Shown one piece after another: positions 1 through 10,938 of a stretch of 64,000 nucleotides of DNA (the first letter of the stretch is position 1; each line of letters opens with the position of its first letter). The notes under the pieces are model-generated. The model saw only the letters and a program-made list of their open reading frames with translations, was not told where the DNA came from and did no database searches. The stretch spans positions 92,372 to 156,371 of the forward strand of contig WBUR01000002.1 of the NCBI GenBank assembly GCA_008933615.1, given 5' to 3'. The position numbers and the translations under genes were made by a program. This DNA comes from a bacterium. GTDB lineage: Bacteria > CLD3 > SB21.

Positions 1-1739
1 AGCGAATTCGCCTTGGAAATTTTTTTGAAAGCCAATTCAAAAAAGACCTCCGTCAGACTTTTATTGTAAACGCGCTAACTGACGATAAGTTAGTCGAAGA
101 TCTTCAGGCTGCCGGCGTAAATTATAAGGGCGTGATCGACAGTAATTGGCTTGAAAATATTCTCATCTACTGGATTTTTCCGTTGCTTCTGCTTTTTCTT
201 TTGTGGGGATTTATTTTCAAACGAATGGGCGGCGGCGGCAATGTAATGAGCATCGGAAAAAGTAAGGCCAAAATTTATGCGACGGATTCAAAAACAAAAG
301 TAACATTTAGCGATGTTGCCGGTGTTGAAGAAGTGATAGAGGAGGTTCGGGAGATCGTTGATTTCCTGCAAAATCCAAAAAAATATACCAAACTCGGGGC
401 AAAACTACCCAAGGGAGTTCTATTAGTTGGCCCTCCTGGAACAGGGAAAACACTGCTTGCAAAAGCCGTAGCGGGCGAGGCGAATGTGCCTTTTTTTCAT
501 TTGAGCGGATCTGATTTTGTCGAAATGTTTGTCGGTGTCGGCGCTTCACGGGTAAGAGATTTATTTGCCGAGGCAAAATCAAAGGCGCCATGTATCATAT
601 TTATCGATGAAATCGATGCCATTGGCCGGAGCAGAGCCAAAGGAATGATCATGGGCGGCCATGACGAGCGTGAGAATACTTTAAATCAATTACTTGTTGA
701 AATGGACGGTTTTAATACGGACAAAGGCGTGATCATCGTTGGCGCAACCAATCGACCGGATGTTTTGGACGTTGCATTGTTAAGACCAGGACGATTTGAC
801 CGTCAGGTGGTATTAGACCGGCCGGACCTTAAAGCAAGGATGGAGATATTTAAAGTTCACACAAAAGGTATGCCTCTAGCTGAGAACATGGATTTACAGG
901 CATTGGCGGCCCAGACACCCGGATTTGCGGGAGCTGAAATCGCAAACGTTTGTAACGAAGCCTCTTTGCTGGCCTCTCGAAAGGATAAGGAGAGAATCGA
1001 TACATCTGATTTCCAGGATGCGATTGAACGTGTGATTGGCGGATTAGAGAAGAAAAATAAAATCATCAGTCCGAAAGAAAAAAACATCGTTGCCTATCAT
1101 GAATCCGGCCATGCGGTAGTCGGGCATTATCTCGAGAACGCGGATCCTATACATAAAGTCTCGATAGTTCCACGCGGGGTTGCTGCGCTTGGGTATACGC
1201 TGCAGACTCCTCTTGAAGACAGATATTTATTGTCGCGTGATGAATTGATCGAGAAACTATGCAGTTTACTTGGCGGACGTGCTGCTGAGGATATTGTTTT
1301 CAACCAAATCTCCACCGGCGCATCGAATGACCTTGAGCGTGTCACGGAAATTGCAACGCGTATGGTAACCATGTATGGTATGTCTACAAAGCTGGGCAAT
1401 ATTTCATACATCGAGAATGGACGCGAGAATTTTCTTGGCGGAATTACCATGAAGCCGTATAGCGAAGAAACGGCAAAACTGATAGATTCGGAAGTTAAAT
1501 TTATCATCGATGCGGCCTACGAAAAAACTCGAAACCTGTTAATCGAGAAGCGCGACAAATTGGAATCATTAACAAAAAAATTACTGGAAAAGGAAGTTCT
1601 GGATAAGAAGGAAATCGAGGAGATTCTTGGTTCAAAGAACGCCTTGGATGTAAATGATAACGGCCAGAATGGAAAATCAACCGAGTCTCAGGAGAAAAAA
1701 GTCGTCGAAGAGATTGTTATTGACGCGGAAATGAAATAA
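1..1739 (+). CDS. ftsH: ATP-dependent zinc metalloprotease FtsH (5' end outside window)
   Basis: This is a membrane-anchored AAA+ protease that degrades misfolded membrane proteins and short-lived regulators. The reading frame is open from the first bases of the window, so the N-terminus and first membrane helix are missing and about 578 residues are visible. In order there is the end of the extracytoplasmic domain, a membrane helix (about nt 150-220), Walker A GPPGTGKT (nt 429-452), Walker B IIFIDEID (about nt 594-617) and the zinc motif HESGH (nt 1098-1112), with the third ligand expected in NDLERVT. A GTG at 132 lies inside the extracytoplasmic domain and is not the start. serA follows after 8 nt. 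Confidence 0.97.
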   Translation, partial: RIRLGNFFESQFKKDLRQTFIVNALTDDKLVEDLQAAGVNYKGVIDSNWLENILIYWIFPLLLLFLLWGFIFKRMGGGGNVMSIGKSKAKIYATDSKTKVTFSDVAGVEEVIEEVREIVDFLQNPKKYTKLGAKLPKGVLLVGPPGTGKTLLAKAVAGEANVPFFHLSGSDFVEMFVGVGASRVRDLFAEAKSKAPCIIFIDEIDAIGRSRAKGMIMGGHDERENTLNQLLVEMDGFNTDKGVIIVGATNRPDVLDVALLRPGRFDRQVVLDRPDLKARMEIFKVHTKGMPLAENMDLQALAAQTPGFAGAEIANVCNEASLLASRKDKERIDTSDFQDAIERVIGGLEKKNKIISPKEKNIVAYHESGHAVVGHYLENADPIHKVSIVPRGVAALGYTLQTPLEDRYLLSRDELIEKLCSLLGGRAAEDIVFNQISTGASNDLERVTEIATRMVTMYGMSTKLGNISYIENGRENFLGGITMKPYSEETAKLIDSEVKFIIDAAYEKTRNLLIEKRDKLESLTKKLLEKEVLDKKEIEEILGSKNALDVNDNGQNGKSTESQEKKVVEEIVIDAEMK

Positions 1740-1747
1740 ATAAAACC

Positions 1748-3358
1748 ATGAAAATTCTCATAAGCGACGAGGTTTCACCTGCTTGTGTTGGAAAACTGAG
1801 CAGCCAATTTGAAGTTGATTATAAAACCGGCTTGTCACCAGCTGAATTAGCAAATATCATATCTGAATATGACGCTTGGATCGTTCGAAGTGCAAGTAAA
1901 GCAACAGCATCACTCATTCATGCAGCGGGCCGACTGAAGATCATAGGCCGTGCCGGAGCGGGTGTTGATAATATCGATGTAGAGGCCGCAACCCAAAAAG
2001 GCATTGTCGTAATGAATACGCCTGGCGGAAACACCGTTTCAACAGCGGAACACACTATTGCGATGATCATGGCGTTATCTCGAAATATCCCGCAGGCAAA
2101 CGACAGTGTTAAAGGCGGTGAATGGAAAAAAAGTAAATTCACAGGCTCTGAACTGTTTGAAAAGACTTTAGGCATTCTCGGAATAGGAAAAGTCGGACGT
2201 GAAGTTGCACTCAGAATGAAATCATTTGGTATGGCTATTGTCGGATATGACCCGGTTCTAAACCCAAGCGAAGCGGCGAAAATAGGGGTTGAACTTGTTT
2301 CACTTGAAAATTTATTGGCACGCTCCGATTTCATTACAATTCACACACCGCTTAATAAAGCTACCGAAAATATTTTGAACAAGAACACATTGCAAATGTG
2401 CAAAGACGGCGTTCGAATTGTTAATTGCGCACGCGGCGGGATCATAAATGAAGAGGCGCTTTTTGATTTTTTAAAGTCCGGAAAGGTTGCAGGAGTTGCC
2501 TTGGATGTTTTCAATTCCGAACCGCCCGGTAACAATCCGCTATTACAATTACCCAACGTTATTGTTACGCCGCATTTAGGTGCATCAACAGAAGAAGCAC
2601 AGGAAAAAGTAGCTATACAAATCGCAGAGCAGATCATCGACGCTTTTTCAGGCAAAACAATTCGCGGGGCTGTGAATATGATGCCCTTAGATCAGTCGGT
2701 TATTATAAAAAGCTCTGCTTATCTGAATCTCGCAAATAAATTAGGAAGTTTTACTTCGCAGGCTTTTGACGGGCCTTTTACAAAAATAAATGTATGTTAC
2801 TTTGGCGACGTCCTTGACCATCCGACCGAGTTGATGACGACAAGCTTCTTGACCGGATTGCTTGATAACGTTATAGAGAACGTCAATATGGTTAGCGCTC
2901 CGGTAATTGCAAAAAACCAAGGCATTGCCGTAAGTGAAACACGTAGCACAGAACATCAGGATTTTACGCATCTCATCACAATTGAAATCGTGGCTAATGG
3001 GAATATTCATACAGTGTCTGGCGCCCTCTATGGAAAAAACGACCCTCGATTAGTTGCGATCAATGAGTTTATGTTTGACTCGAAGTTGAACGGTTTTCTT
3101 TTAAAAATTTCTAATGATGACAGGCCCGGGATGATTGGGAAGCTGGGAACGGTTTTGGGTAATCACAAGATCAATATTGCGCAAATGTCGTTAGGCCGAA
3201 AAGGCATCGGCGGGAAAGCGATGACCGTGTTAAATCTTGACCAGGGAATTCCGATTGAAGTCGAGAATGAATTACTGAAGAACGGATTTGCCGATGTGCG
3301 TTTCATCAGTTTAAACAATGTATTGCAGCCGTTTAGTCTCCAAAGAACGAATGCATGA
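1748..3358 (+). CDS. serA: D-3-phosphoglycerate dehydrogenase
   Basis: The enzyme oxidises 3-phosphoglycerate to 3-phosphohydroxypyruvate, the first step of serine synthesis. At 536 residues it is the long form: substrate- and NAD-binding domains, an intervening domain and a C-terminal ACT domain. Visible are the motif GAGVDNID, the Rossmann motif GILGIGKVG, the catalytic Arg in NCARGGI, the Glu in the DVFNSEPP region and the His in TPHLGAS. The ACT domain (about residues 455-530) starts at FLLKISNDDRPG and would allow serine feedback. The stop overlaps the next start (ATGA), which suggests translational coupling to the permease. Confidence 0.95.
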   Translation: MKILISDEVSPACVGKLSSQFEVDYKTGLSPAELANIISEYDAWIVRSASKATASLIHAAGRLKIIGRAGAGVDNIDVEAATQKGIVVMNTPGGNTVSTAEHTIAMIMALSRNIPQANDSVKGGEWKKSKFTGSELFEKTLGILGIGKVGREVALRMKSFGMAIVGYDPVLNPSEAAKIGVELVSLENLLARSDFITIHTPLNKATENILNKNTLQMCKDGVRIVNCARGGIINEEALFDFLKSGKVAGVALDVFNSEPPGNNPLLQLPNVIVTPHLGASTEEAQEKVAIQIAEQIIDAFSGKTIRGAVNMMPLDQSVIIKSSAYLNLANKLGSFTSQAFDGPFTKINVCYFGDVLDHPTELMTTSFLTGLLDNVIENVNMVSAPVIAKNQGIAVSETRSTEHQDFTHLITIEIVANGNIHTVSGALYGKNDPRLVAINEFMFDSKLNGFLLKISNDDRPGMIGKLGTVLGNHKINIAQMSLGRKGIGGKAMTVLNLDQGIPIEVENELLKNGFADVRFISLNNVLQPFSLQRTNA

Positions 3359-4134
3359 CTTCGTGGAATAGGTATTCACTCTTATTTGCTGTCTGCCTTG
3401 TATGTATCGCTCCCGTCGCGTGGATGATAGGCGTGTCATTGGTTGAATATCCAGAAAAAAATTTTTCTTTTGGAAATTATGTTGAAGTTTGGAATTCAGG
3501 ATTATTTGGGCGATATTTCTTTAATAGTTTAATTGTCTCGATAGCTGTTACGGCGGGTAATATTGTTTTTTGTTCGATGGCAGGCTATTTCTTTGCAAGA
3601 CAGAATTTTCGCTATAAAAATGTACTTTTTATTACGGTTCTTTTGACTTTAATTATCCCCGGACAGATAGTCATGGTTCCTCTCTACATGTTGATGAATC
3701 ATTTTAATTGGCTCGATACCTATTGGGCACTCATTATTCCTTGGGTCGTAAATCCGTTCGGAATATTCCTGATGAAACAATATTTTGAAAAATTACCTGT
3801 TTCTGTAGAAGAGTCGGCGCGCATGGACGGGGCTGCTGAAATGACCATATTATTTCGTATCATCATGCCGATGGCAAAGCCTGCATTAGCGGTTTTAGGA
3901 ATTTACATTTTTGTGAATAATTGGAATCAGTTTTTGTTTCCGTTTCTTTTTACAGATTCTGATGTTATGAGAACTTTGCCCGTCGGTTTGGCTTTTTTCA
4001 GCGGTTACCAGGATATTGACACGCCGCACCTAATGGCAGGAGCCGGTATTTCGTCTATTCCGATGATCATTATTTTTCTTTTATTTCAAAAACAAATAAT
4101 ATCCGGGCTCACCAGCGGAGCTTTGAAAGAATAA
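3355..4134 (+). CDS. Carbohydrate ABC transporter permease, MalG type, orphan
   Basis: The protein is an inner-membrane permease subunit of the sugar-type ABC importers. It is 259 residues with about six hydrophobic segments, and the cytoplasmic EAA loop is clear (EESARMDGAAEM, about residues 151-162), which contacts the ATPase. MalG-type permeases normally work with a MalF-type partner, a binding protein and an ATPase; none of these lies nearby. It overlaps serA by 4 nt, so it is expressed from a housekeeping operon. The substrate cannot be told from the sequence. The partner genes may be elsewhere on the chromosome or this may be a relic. Confidence 0.85.
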   Translation: MTSWNRYSLLFAVCLVCIAPVAWMIGVSLVEYPEKNFSFGNYVEVWNSGLFGRYFFNSLIVSIAVTAGNIVFCSMAGYFFARQNFRYKNVLFITVLLTLIIPGQIVMVPLYMLMNHFNWLDTYWALIIPWVVNPFGIFLMKQYFEKLPVSVEESARMDGAAEMTILFRIIMPMAKPALAVLGIYIFVNNWNQFLFPFLFTDSDVMRTLPVGLAFFSGYQDIDTPHLMAGAGISSIPMIIIFLLFQKQIISGLTSGALKE

Positions 4135-4155
4135 CATTTATATACGCTACACTCC

Positions 4156-4866
4156 ATGCGAATTGCCGTCATTTCCGACATTCACGCTAATTTAGAAGCC
4201 TTAACCAAAGCGCTTAACGTGATCGATGATCAAAAACCAGACGAGATCATTTGTCTGGGAGACGTCGTAGGTTATGGACCTGATCCTGATCAGTGTATAG
4301 ATATTGTTCGAAAGCGCTCTAATATTATACTCATGGGAAATCACGATTATGCTGTAACCCATACTGAGGCAACAGAAAATTTTAACCCTATTGCCAAAGA
4401 AGCCGTGCTATGGACCCGCGAGCAGATCAGTGAAGATAATTTAAACTTTCTCTCGCTCCTGCCATATACGCACAAGCTAAATGATATCTATTTTGTTCAC
4501 TCGACTCCCCAGGAGCCTGAAGAATGGCATTATGTTTTTACTTGGAATGATGCCATGACGCAATTCGATCATTTTGAAGAAAAAGTTTGCTTCATCGGCC
4601 ATTCTCACGTACCGCAGATATACTACCACGACACAAGTACTACCATGTCGTTTTCACTGAGTAAAGAAACCAAATATTTGATCAATGTCGGAAGTATTGG
4701 ACAACCCAGAGATGGCAATCCGCGTCTAAGCTTCGGCATTTTTGATACGAATAAATGGTATTACCAGCCCTATCGCTCTGAATACGATACGGAAGCGACA
4801 GCTCAAAAAATAAGAGAAAGGGGACTGCCTCCATTTTTAGCTGATCGTTTAATAAAAGGAAGATAA
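4156..4866 (+). CDS. Calcineurin-like metallophosphoesterase (YfcE/MJ0936-like)
   Basis: This is a 236-residue two-metal phosphoesterase. The canonical blocks appear in order: DIHANLEAL at residue 8, GDVVGYGPDPDQC near 35, GNHDY near 61, the VHSTP stretch near 114 and GHSHVPQ near 147, which supply the Asp, His and Asn metal ligands. The residues GDVVGYGPDP are typical of small cytosolic phosphodiesterases of this family. The substrate is not predictable. It lies 21 nt after the permease and 91 nt before secA, on the same strand. Confidence 0.9.
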   Translation: MRIAVISDIHANLEALTKALNVIDDQKPDEIICLGDVVGYGPDPDQCIDIVRKRSNIILMGNHDYAVTHTEATENFNPIAKEAVLWTREQISEDNLNFLSLLPYTHKLNDIYFVHSTPQEPEEWHYVFTWNDAMTQFDHFEEKVCFIGHSHVPQIYYHDTSTTMSFSLSKETKYLINVGSIGQPRDGNPRLSFGIFDTNKWYYQPYRSEYDTEATAQKIRERGLPPFLADRLIKGR

Positions 4867-4957
4867 GAGCTAGATATATTTAAATCTAATAATAAGATAA
4901 AATAGACTTGGATACTTAATTTAACTGTGTGAATAGATGAAGGAGCCGCATTAACCA

Positions 4958-7900
4958 ATGATTTCAGCTGTATTAAGAGCCGTTTTAGGTAATAAACATG
5001 AACGCGATGTAAAAAAAATATCGCCTATCGTTGAAGAAATAAATCGTTACGATGCTTTATACGACGCTTTGAGTACTGAGCAGCTTGCCGAGAAAACCGG
5101 TGAATTCAAAGACAGAATCAAAGAACTTACTAAAGATGAAGCTGCCGCCGTTCAGGAAATCAAAGAGAAGATATATTCAAGTTCCGATCACAATCTTGCA
5201 AAAGCATTGGTGGATGAACTAAAAAGCGCTGAAAAACGGCTGTTTGACATGCAGCAAGCGGCCTTAGATGATATACTACCGGAGGCCTTTGCCAATGTTA
5301 AACAGGCCTGTAAACGCCTGAAGGGGAGCTCCTATATAGTGTGCGGACGACAAGTAACATGGGACATGGTTCCTTATGATGTACAGCTGATCGGCGGAAT
5401 TGTTCTACATCAAGGAAAAATTGCAGAGATGGCAACAGGCGAAGGAAAGACATTGGTTGCAGTGGCGTCAATTTACCTCAATGCATTAGCTGGGCGGGGC
5501 GTACATCTGGTAACCGTAAACGATTATCTGGCTTTACGCGACAAAGAGTGGATGGGAAAAGTCTATGAATTTCTCGGCCTAACTATCGGTGTGATTCTTA
5601 ATGACATGAATCCTGCGCAACGGAGAGAGGCATATAATTGTGACATCACCTACGGTACCAACAATGAGTTTGGATTTGATTATTTACGCGACAATATGGC
5701 AACGTCACCGGACGATGTGGTACAGGTACGCGGACATTATTATGCGATCGTAGATGAGGTAGATTCGGTTTTGGTCGATGAAGCGCGAACACCCTTGATT
5801 ATCAGCGGAGCAGTGGATACACCTACAAATCAAAAATATGAAGAAAGTAACCCGCTCGTAAAGAAGCTGCTCGACATGCAAACCCGATTGGTTAATCAGC
5901 TCGTAGCAGACGGTGATCAGGCGCTTAAGAATGGTGATAATGTAGAAGCAGGAATTAAATTGCTCACAGCATTGCGTGGCGCGCCAAAGAACAAAAGGTT
6001 AATGAAAGCCATGACGCAGGAGGGTGTCGCGCAACTCATACAGGCGACTGAGAATAATTATTTACGCGATAAAAAAATTCATGAAATTGATGAAGAACTT
6101 TATTTTGCGATCGACGAGAAGAGTCACGCGATAGATCTGACTGAAAAAGGCCGAAATACCATGTCGCCGACAAACCCGGAGATGTTTATTATTCCGGATC
6201 TTTCAGATGAGATCATAAAGATTGACACGAATCACGACCTCAGTGAACGTGACCGCGCGGTTAAGAAAGATGAATTAGGGAAGTTATTTGCGGAACGCAG
6301 TGACCGAATACACAGTATTGAAAAATTGCTATTGGCGTATTCGTTGTACGAAAAAGATATTGAATACGTTGTGCAGGACGGCAAAGTACAAATCGTAGAC
6401 GAATTTACAGGACGTATTCTACATGGACGCCGGTACAGCGACGGCTTACACCAGGCGATCGAGGCTAAAGAAGGAGTCAAAGTAGAACGCGACACACAAA
6501 CGCTTGCTACTATTACGCTTCAAAATTATTTTCGACTGTATAAAAAATTGGCCGGTATGACCGGCACCGCAGTAACGGAAGCGACCGAATTATTCGAAAT
6601 ATATAAACTAGACGTGACGGTAGTACCTACGAACCGCCCGATAGTTCGAAGCGACTACGAAGACCAGATCTATAGAACAAAACGCGAGAAATACAATGCG
6701 GTGGTTGATCTTATCGGTGAAAACCAAAAATCAGACAAACCAACGCTTGTAGGAACAACCTCCGTGGAAGTATCAGAAACAATTAGCCGAATGCTTACAC
6801 GAAAAGGCGTAAAACACGAAGTTCTCAACGCAAAACAAAATCAACGCGAAGCAGAAATTGTATCAAATGCCGGTCAAAAAGGCGCGGTGACTATTGCAAC
6901 GAACATGGCCGGACGCGGAACGGATATCAAGCTTGGATCAGGCGTTCAGGCCGCAGGCGGACTTCAGATCATCGGCACGGAACGTCATGAATCGCGACGC
7001 ATTGACTTACAGCTGCGAGGGCGAAGCGGCCGACAGGGTGATCCGGGAGCATCGGTGTTTTTTATATCGCTTGAAGATGATCTGATGCGCTTGTTTGGAT
7101 CGGATCGTATTGCCCGCGTAATGGATAGATTAGGCGCAGAGGAAGGGGAAGTTATTTCTCATCGTTGGATCACCAAAGCTGTGGAACGCGCGCAGAAACG
7201 AGTAGAAGCGCGCAACTTTAGTATCCGAAAAAGATTGTTAGAATATGACGACGTGATGAATCAGCAACGTGAGATCATTTACAGCCGTCGGAGACGAGCC
7301 TTGTTAAATGAGAATGTTAAGAATGAATTTTTGGATGTTCTGGACGAATTTATTGAAATGGTGAATGAAAGGCATGTTGGAGATCGGCCGCATTCTGAAG
7401 ATTGGGATATTGCTGGTCTGACAGATTATTTAATGAGAACCTGCGGTATTGCGCTTAATAATGACGAATTATTTAGCCTAAGGCTAGAAGAATTTAGCGA
7501 CTATTTACGGAAGCACCTCATGGAACGCTATGGGGCAAGAGAAACAGTTTGGACGTCAGAAAATATGCGCCGAATAGAGCGTATCGCATTACTGAAGACT
7601 ATTGATGAACGTTGGAAAGAACATCTGCGCGAAATGGAGGAATTCAAGGAAGGTATCCATTTACGGGGATACGGACAAAAAGATCCTTTGATCGAATATA
7701 AGAAAGAAGGATTTGATATGTTCATGCAACTCCTTGACCGTATTACCTCTGAAATAGTTGAATTCGTGTTCCGGGCTGAACCTGCCGAAGAAATGGAAAA
7801 ACAAATGATCAAACGCGCACGGGCCTTACGTACGGTTCATGCATCCACTGATGGCATGGGTTTTTCCGGAGCATCTGAAAGGCAAGGAGAGGAACAGCCT

Positions 7901-8005
7901 GCAAAAGTTAGCCACACGCCGGTCAGGGCAGAGCAAAAAGTTGGCCGCAATGACCCATGCCCGTGCGGAAGCGGAAAGAAATTTAAACATTGTCACGGAA
8001 AATAA
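4958..8005 (+). CDS. secA: Preprotein translocase ATPase SecA
   Basis: SecA drives unfolded preproteins through SecYEG using ATP. The 1015-residue chain has the DEAD-type motor with Walker A GEGKT (near residue 160), the [15 protein letters not shown] block, the motif GRGTDIKL in the second motor domain, the helical scaffold region, and a C-terminal zinc-binding tail [12 protein letters not shown] that binds SecB/ribosome in relatives. It is about 110 residues longer than the E. coli protein; the extra residues lie after the DEAD region (about 285-360), as in Bacteroidota/Chlorobiota SecA. GGAG lies 12 nt before the ATG. purC follows after 14 nt. Confidence 0.97.
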   Translation: MISAVLRAVLGNKHERDVKKISPIVEEINRYDALYDALSTEQLAEKTGEFKDRIKELTKDEAAAVQEIKEKIYSSSDHNLAKALVDELKSAEKRLFDMQQAALDDILPEAFANVKQACKRLKGSSYIVCGRQVTWDMVPYDVQLIGGIVLHQGKIAEMATGEGKTLVAVASIYLNALAGRGVHLVTVNDYLALRDKEWMGKVYEFLGLTIGVILNDMNPAQRREAYNCDITYGTNNEFGFDYLRDNMATSPDDVVQVRGHYYAIVDEVDSVLVDEARTPLIISGAVDTPTNQKYEESNPLVKKLLDMQTRLVNQLVADGDQALKNGDNVEAGIKLLTALRGAPKNKRLMKAMTQEGVAQLIQATENNYLRDKKIHEIDEELYFAIDEKSHAIDLTEKGRNTMSPTNPEMFIIPDLSDEIIKIDTNHDLSERDRAVKKDELGKLFAERSDRIHSIEKLLLAYSLYEKDIEYVVQDGKVQIVDEFTGRILHGRRYSDGLHQAIEAKEGVKVERDTQTLATITLQNYFRLYKKLAGMTGTAVTEATELFEIYKLDVTVVPTNRPIVRSDYEDQIYRTKREKYNAVVDLIGENQKSDKPTLVGTTSVEVSETISRMLTRKGVKHEVLNAKQNQREAEIVSNAGQKGAVTIATNMAGRGTDIKLGSGVQAAGGLQIIGTERHESRRIDLQLRGRSGRQGDPGASVFFISLEDDLMRLFGSDRIARVMDRLGAEEGEVISHRWITKAVERAQKRVEARNFSIRKRLLEYDDVMNQQREIIYSRRRRALLNENVKNEFLDVLDEFIEMVNERHVGDRPHSEDWDIAGLTDYLMRTCGIALNNDELFSLRLEEFSDYLRKHLMERYGARETVWTSENMRRIERIALLKTIDERWKEHLREMEEFKEGIHLRGYGQKDPLIEYKKEGFDMFMQLLDRITSEIVEFVFRAEPAEEMEKQMIKRARALRTVHASTDGMGFSGASERQGEEQPAKVSHTPVRAEQKVGRNDPCPCGSGKKFKHCHGK

Positions 8006-8019
8006 GGCGAGGAAGTATA

Positions 8020-8898
8020 ATGCTTGTGACGCAAACAAATTTTGAAAATATTCCGCTCATGCGTCGCGGAAAAGTACGTGATGTGTACGACCTGGATAAT
8101 TATCTGCTAATTGTTGTCACCGATCGTATATCAGCGTTCGACGTTATTATGCCCAACGCAATACCACGCAAAGGGGAGGTGTTGAATCAAATTTCCGCTT
8201 TTTGGTTTGGTCAGACCAATGGAATAATACGAAATCACGTTGTATCCACAGATGTTAAAACATTTCCAGATATATGTAAGCCCTATGATTCGGTACTCGA
8301 AAAACGCAGTATGCTGGTTCATAAATCACAAGCTCTGCCTATTGAATGTATTGTTCGTGGATATGTGTCTGGATCCGGTTGGAAGGAGTACTTGAAAACA
8401 GGTTCAATCTGCGGAATCAAATTACCCAGTGGATTAAAAGAATCGGATAAACTTCCTGAGCCCATTTTTACGCCATCGACGAAAGCCGAGGAAGGGCATG
8501 ATCAGAATATTTCATTTGAAAAAGTAAAAAATATTATCGGAACTGGCGTTGCCCATAAGATTAAAGAAACCTGTATTCAGATGTATTCACACGCACAAAA
8601 GTTAGCGTCGGAGAAGGGAATTATTATTGCAGATACAAAAATGGAGTTTGGGCTTATCGACGATGAGTTAATCCTAATTGATGAATTGTTGACGCCGGAT
8701 TCATCGCGATTCTGGCCGGCGGATCAATACAAACCCGGCGGGAGTCAACCGAGTTATGATAAGCAATTTTTACGTGATTATTTGATTTCAATTAAATGGG
8801 ATAATAATACGCCAGCACCTGTATTGCCTGAGAACATCATTATGAAAACGAGTGAAAAGTATTTAGAAGCTTTGCGATTGTTCACAAGGCTTGAATAG
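8020..8898 (+). CDS. purC: Phosphoribosylaminoimidazole-succinocarboxamide synthase, ADE1-type
   Basis: The enzyme joins CAIR and aspartate using ATP to give SAICAR in purine synthesis. The chain is 292 residues and resembles the longer ADE1-like form: it opens with [12 protein letters not shown], has DRISAFDV, the block [13 protein letters not shown] and the long C-terminal motif [14 protein letters not shown]. The ATG at 8020 follows a GCGAGGA ribosome-binding site; an in-frame TTG at 7990 lies inside secA and is unlikely. A second, short and divergent SAICAR synthetase is encoded at 22037-22798, so the window carries two versions of this step. Confidence 0.93.
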   Translation: MLVTQTNFENIPLMRRGKVRDVYDLDNYLLIVVTDRISAFDVIMPNAIPRKGEVLNQISAFWFGQTNGIIRNHVVSTDVKTFPDICKPYDSVLEKRSMLVHKSQALPIECIVRGYVSGSGWKEYLKTGSICGIKLPSGLKESDKLPEPIFTPSTKAEEGHDQNISFEKVKNIIGTGVAHKIKETCIQMYSHAQKLASEKGIIIADTKMEFGLIDDELILIDELLTPDSSRFWPADQYKPGGSQPSYDKQFLRDYLISIKWDNNTPAPVLPENIIMKTSEKYLEALRLFTRLE

Positions 8899-8923
8899 TT
8901 CGTCTCTTAATTACCTCCAATGA

Positions 8924-9334
8924 TTATTTCTCGCCGGCCATTTTTAACAACTCATACCACATCGCTTCCGGAACCGGTATAACTGAAAGCCGCGATTGTC
9001 TTACCAGCTTTAATTCAGACAACTTAGGATTAGCTTTAATTTCGGACAATGTCACTGGCTTCTTTAATCTGTATTTAGGAATAAGATCAATCACAGCGAA
9101 CTTTGCTTCTTTCAACTTTGGATCTGGATACGGCTCAGAAATAATTTCGGCTAAACCGACGATACATTTCCCCTCATTACTATGGTAAATCATAGCCAAA
9201 TCTTTCTTTTTCATCGAACGAATATGTAGCAAGGCCTGTGGATTACGTATTCCGTCCCATGTTGCCTTCTTGTCCTTAACTAAATTGTCAAATGAATATG
9301 TGGTCGGTTCTGATTTTAAAATCCAATACGACAT
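8924..9334 (-). CDS. EVE domain-containing protein
   Basis: This small protein (136 residues) belongs to the EVE/thymocyte nuclear protein 1 family, whose fold is related to PUA/YTH and binds modified bases. It begins with YWILKSEP, followed by WDGIRNPQA and the KKKDLAMIYHS strand, all family hallmarks. The start has a good ribosome-binding site (GGAGG, 6 nt before ATG). It is the last gene of a four-gene minus-strand unit after the sensor kinase. In other bacteria EVE proteins occur with modification-dependent restriction or alone as housekeeping genes; no restriction gene is nearby here. Confidence 0.88.
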   Translation of the reverse strand: MSYWILKSEPTTYSFDNLVKDKKATWDGIRNPQALLHIRSMKKKDLAMIYHSNEGKCIVGLAEIISEPYPDPKLKEAKFAVIDLIPKYRLKKPVTLSEIKANPKLSELKLVRQSRLSVIPVPEAMWYELLKMAGEK

Positions 9335-9348
9335 ACAAATCCTCCTTA

Positions 9349-10935
9349 TTACACATTATCAAATAGATTAGGCGCTTTAATTCTGAAATCAATCGTAAAA
9401 GTTGTTCCAAGATTTTCAATGCTGTCAACTTCAATTTGTCCTTTGTGTTCCTCAATAATTGATTTAACTATGGCAAGGCCGAGGCCCATACTCGACGTTT
9501 TTGTCGAAAAATGCGGCTCGAAAATTCTAACAAGGTTTTCTTTTGGAATACCGTGTCCGTTATCTGAAATAATCAGCCGTATCGTCGTTTCAGACGACCG
9601 GGTACATATGGTTATTTGAGAATCCGGCTTTCCGCCAGTTGCAGAGAGTGAATTATCTACCAGATTAATAATAATACGTTTAACGGCTTCGGCATCTAAT
9701 TCTGCGGTCGGCAAATCGTCCTGTAACAATAATTTAAACCTAACATTTGCATAGAACGCAACGACATCTTTTATGATCTGGTTCAACTGTGTAGGTTTAT
9801 ACGACATGCTCGGCATTCGTGCAAATTCTGAAAATTCATTAGTTAGATTTCTCAAGCTCTGAATTTCTTCATCCACGATTTCATAACACTCCTCGAGAAT
9901 TTTTTTGTATTTGGGATCGTTGCCTTTGTATGAGTCTTTTATCTGCTGAACAGTAAGTTGGATAGGCGTCAAAGGGTTTTTTATTTCATGTGCTAAACGC
10001 TGGGCAATTTCACGCCATGCCGACATCTTTTCAAGGTAGAGTACGCGGTCTTGTTCCTGCTTAATGTTTTGTACCATCTGATTGAAGGAGACCATTAGCT
10101 GGCCGATCTCGTCGTTTCTCGGTTTTATATTGATCTGATAATCGAGGTTCCCCTTGGATATTTGTTCCGTACCGAGCGCTAAGTTCTTGATAGGGTGCGT
10201 CATTACTGCAGAAAAAAATACGCTCAATCCGATTGATAAACAAATTATGATGAAGTAGATAGATAAAAACGCATAAAAGAAACTGGCTTTTATATTTTCA
10301 CTTTCTACATTAAATGTCTTATACAATTGTAATGCTGTAAGAACACTCTCAGTTTTTCCATAAAACCCAGGAGTAATTACGAACACACTGAGAATAACGC
10401 CACGCTGCTGATTAGGTAACGATACGGGAATGCCTGTAACGAGCAAATGTTCAGCTTCACGATAATCGACAGATTCAGAATTAGTTAAAAGCCGGTCACG
10501 GGCAAATAGTGTATCTTTTAGGCCGTTCACTATATCTCTGCGTTCGTACACGGTACTAAGAAATATTTGTTGCAGTGAATTATCGTAAATAGCTACTCCA
10601 TCGAGTTTATTTGACTCCAAAAGTTTCAGGTTTACCAAGTCATTAAGGTCATTTGCGTTTAATTGTCGCGAAATGTATTTTCTCAACAGGGCCAGCACCA
10701 TCGGATTTTCAATAAATTGCCTGGTATTCTTCAGGCTGGTTTTTTTTTCGTTTTGAATAAGAGAACGAGAAATATCTACTGCATCCTCTAAAGCCGTCTC
10801 GATACGATTATTGAGTCTAAGACTAAATAGCTTATCAATCATGTTCTGGAAAAGGTAAGAGAGAGGAATAGCCGGTAAAATCGCAATGATTCCTATACCT
10901 GCAATGAGTTTGTATTTGATCTTATTAAGACGCAT
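9349..10935 (-). CDS. NtrY-like sensor histidine kinase
   Basis: This is a membrane sensor kinase of 528 residues. There is a first membrane helix at about 10-30, a periplasmic sensor region to about 218, a second helix at about 219-243, a HAMP linker (about 244-296), a HisKA helix with phospho-accepting His316 in the HEIKNPLTPIQ motif, and a HATPase domain with the N box NLVDNSLSA, DNGHGIP and GLGLAIVKSI. The HEIKNPLTPIQL sequence is typical of NtrY-type kinases. No response regulator lies next to it. It starts 3 nt after the DUF4390-like gene, with GAGGT just before the ATG. Confidence 0.93.
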   Translation of the reverse strand: MRLNKIKYKLIAGIGIIAILPAIPLSYLFQNMIDKLFSLRLNNRIETALEDAVDISRSLIQNEKKTSLKNTRQFIENPMVLALLRKYISRQLNANDLNDLVNLKLLESNKLDGVAIYDNSLQQIFLSTVYERRDIVNGLKDTLFARDRLLTNSESVDYREAEHLLVTGIPVSLPNQQRGVILSVFVITPGFYGKTESVLTALQLYKTFNVESENIKASFFYAFLSIYFIIICLSIGLSVFFSAVMTHPIKNLALGTEQISKGNLDYQINIKPRNDEIGQLMVSFNQMVQNIKQEQDRVLYLEKMSAWREIAQRLAHEIKNPLTPIQLTVQQIKDSYKGNDPKYKKILEECYEIVDEEIQSLRNLTNEFSEFARMPSMSYKPTQLNQIIKDVVAFYANVRFKLLLQDDLPTAELDAEAVKRIIINLVDNSLSATGGKPDSQITICTRSSETTIRLIISDNGHGIPKENLVRIFEPHFSTKTSSMGLGLAIVKSIIEEHKGQIEVDSIENLGTTFTIDFRIKAPNLFDNV

Positions 10936-10938
10936 ACC

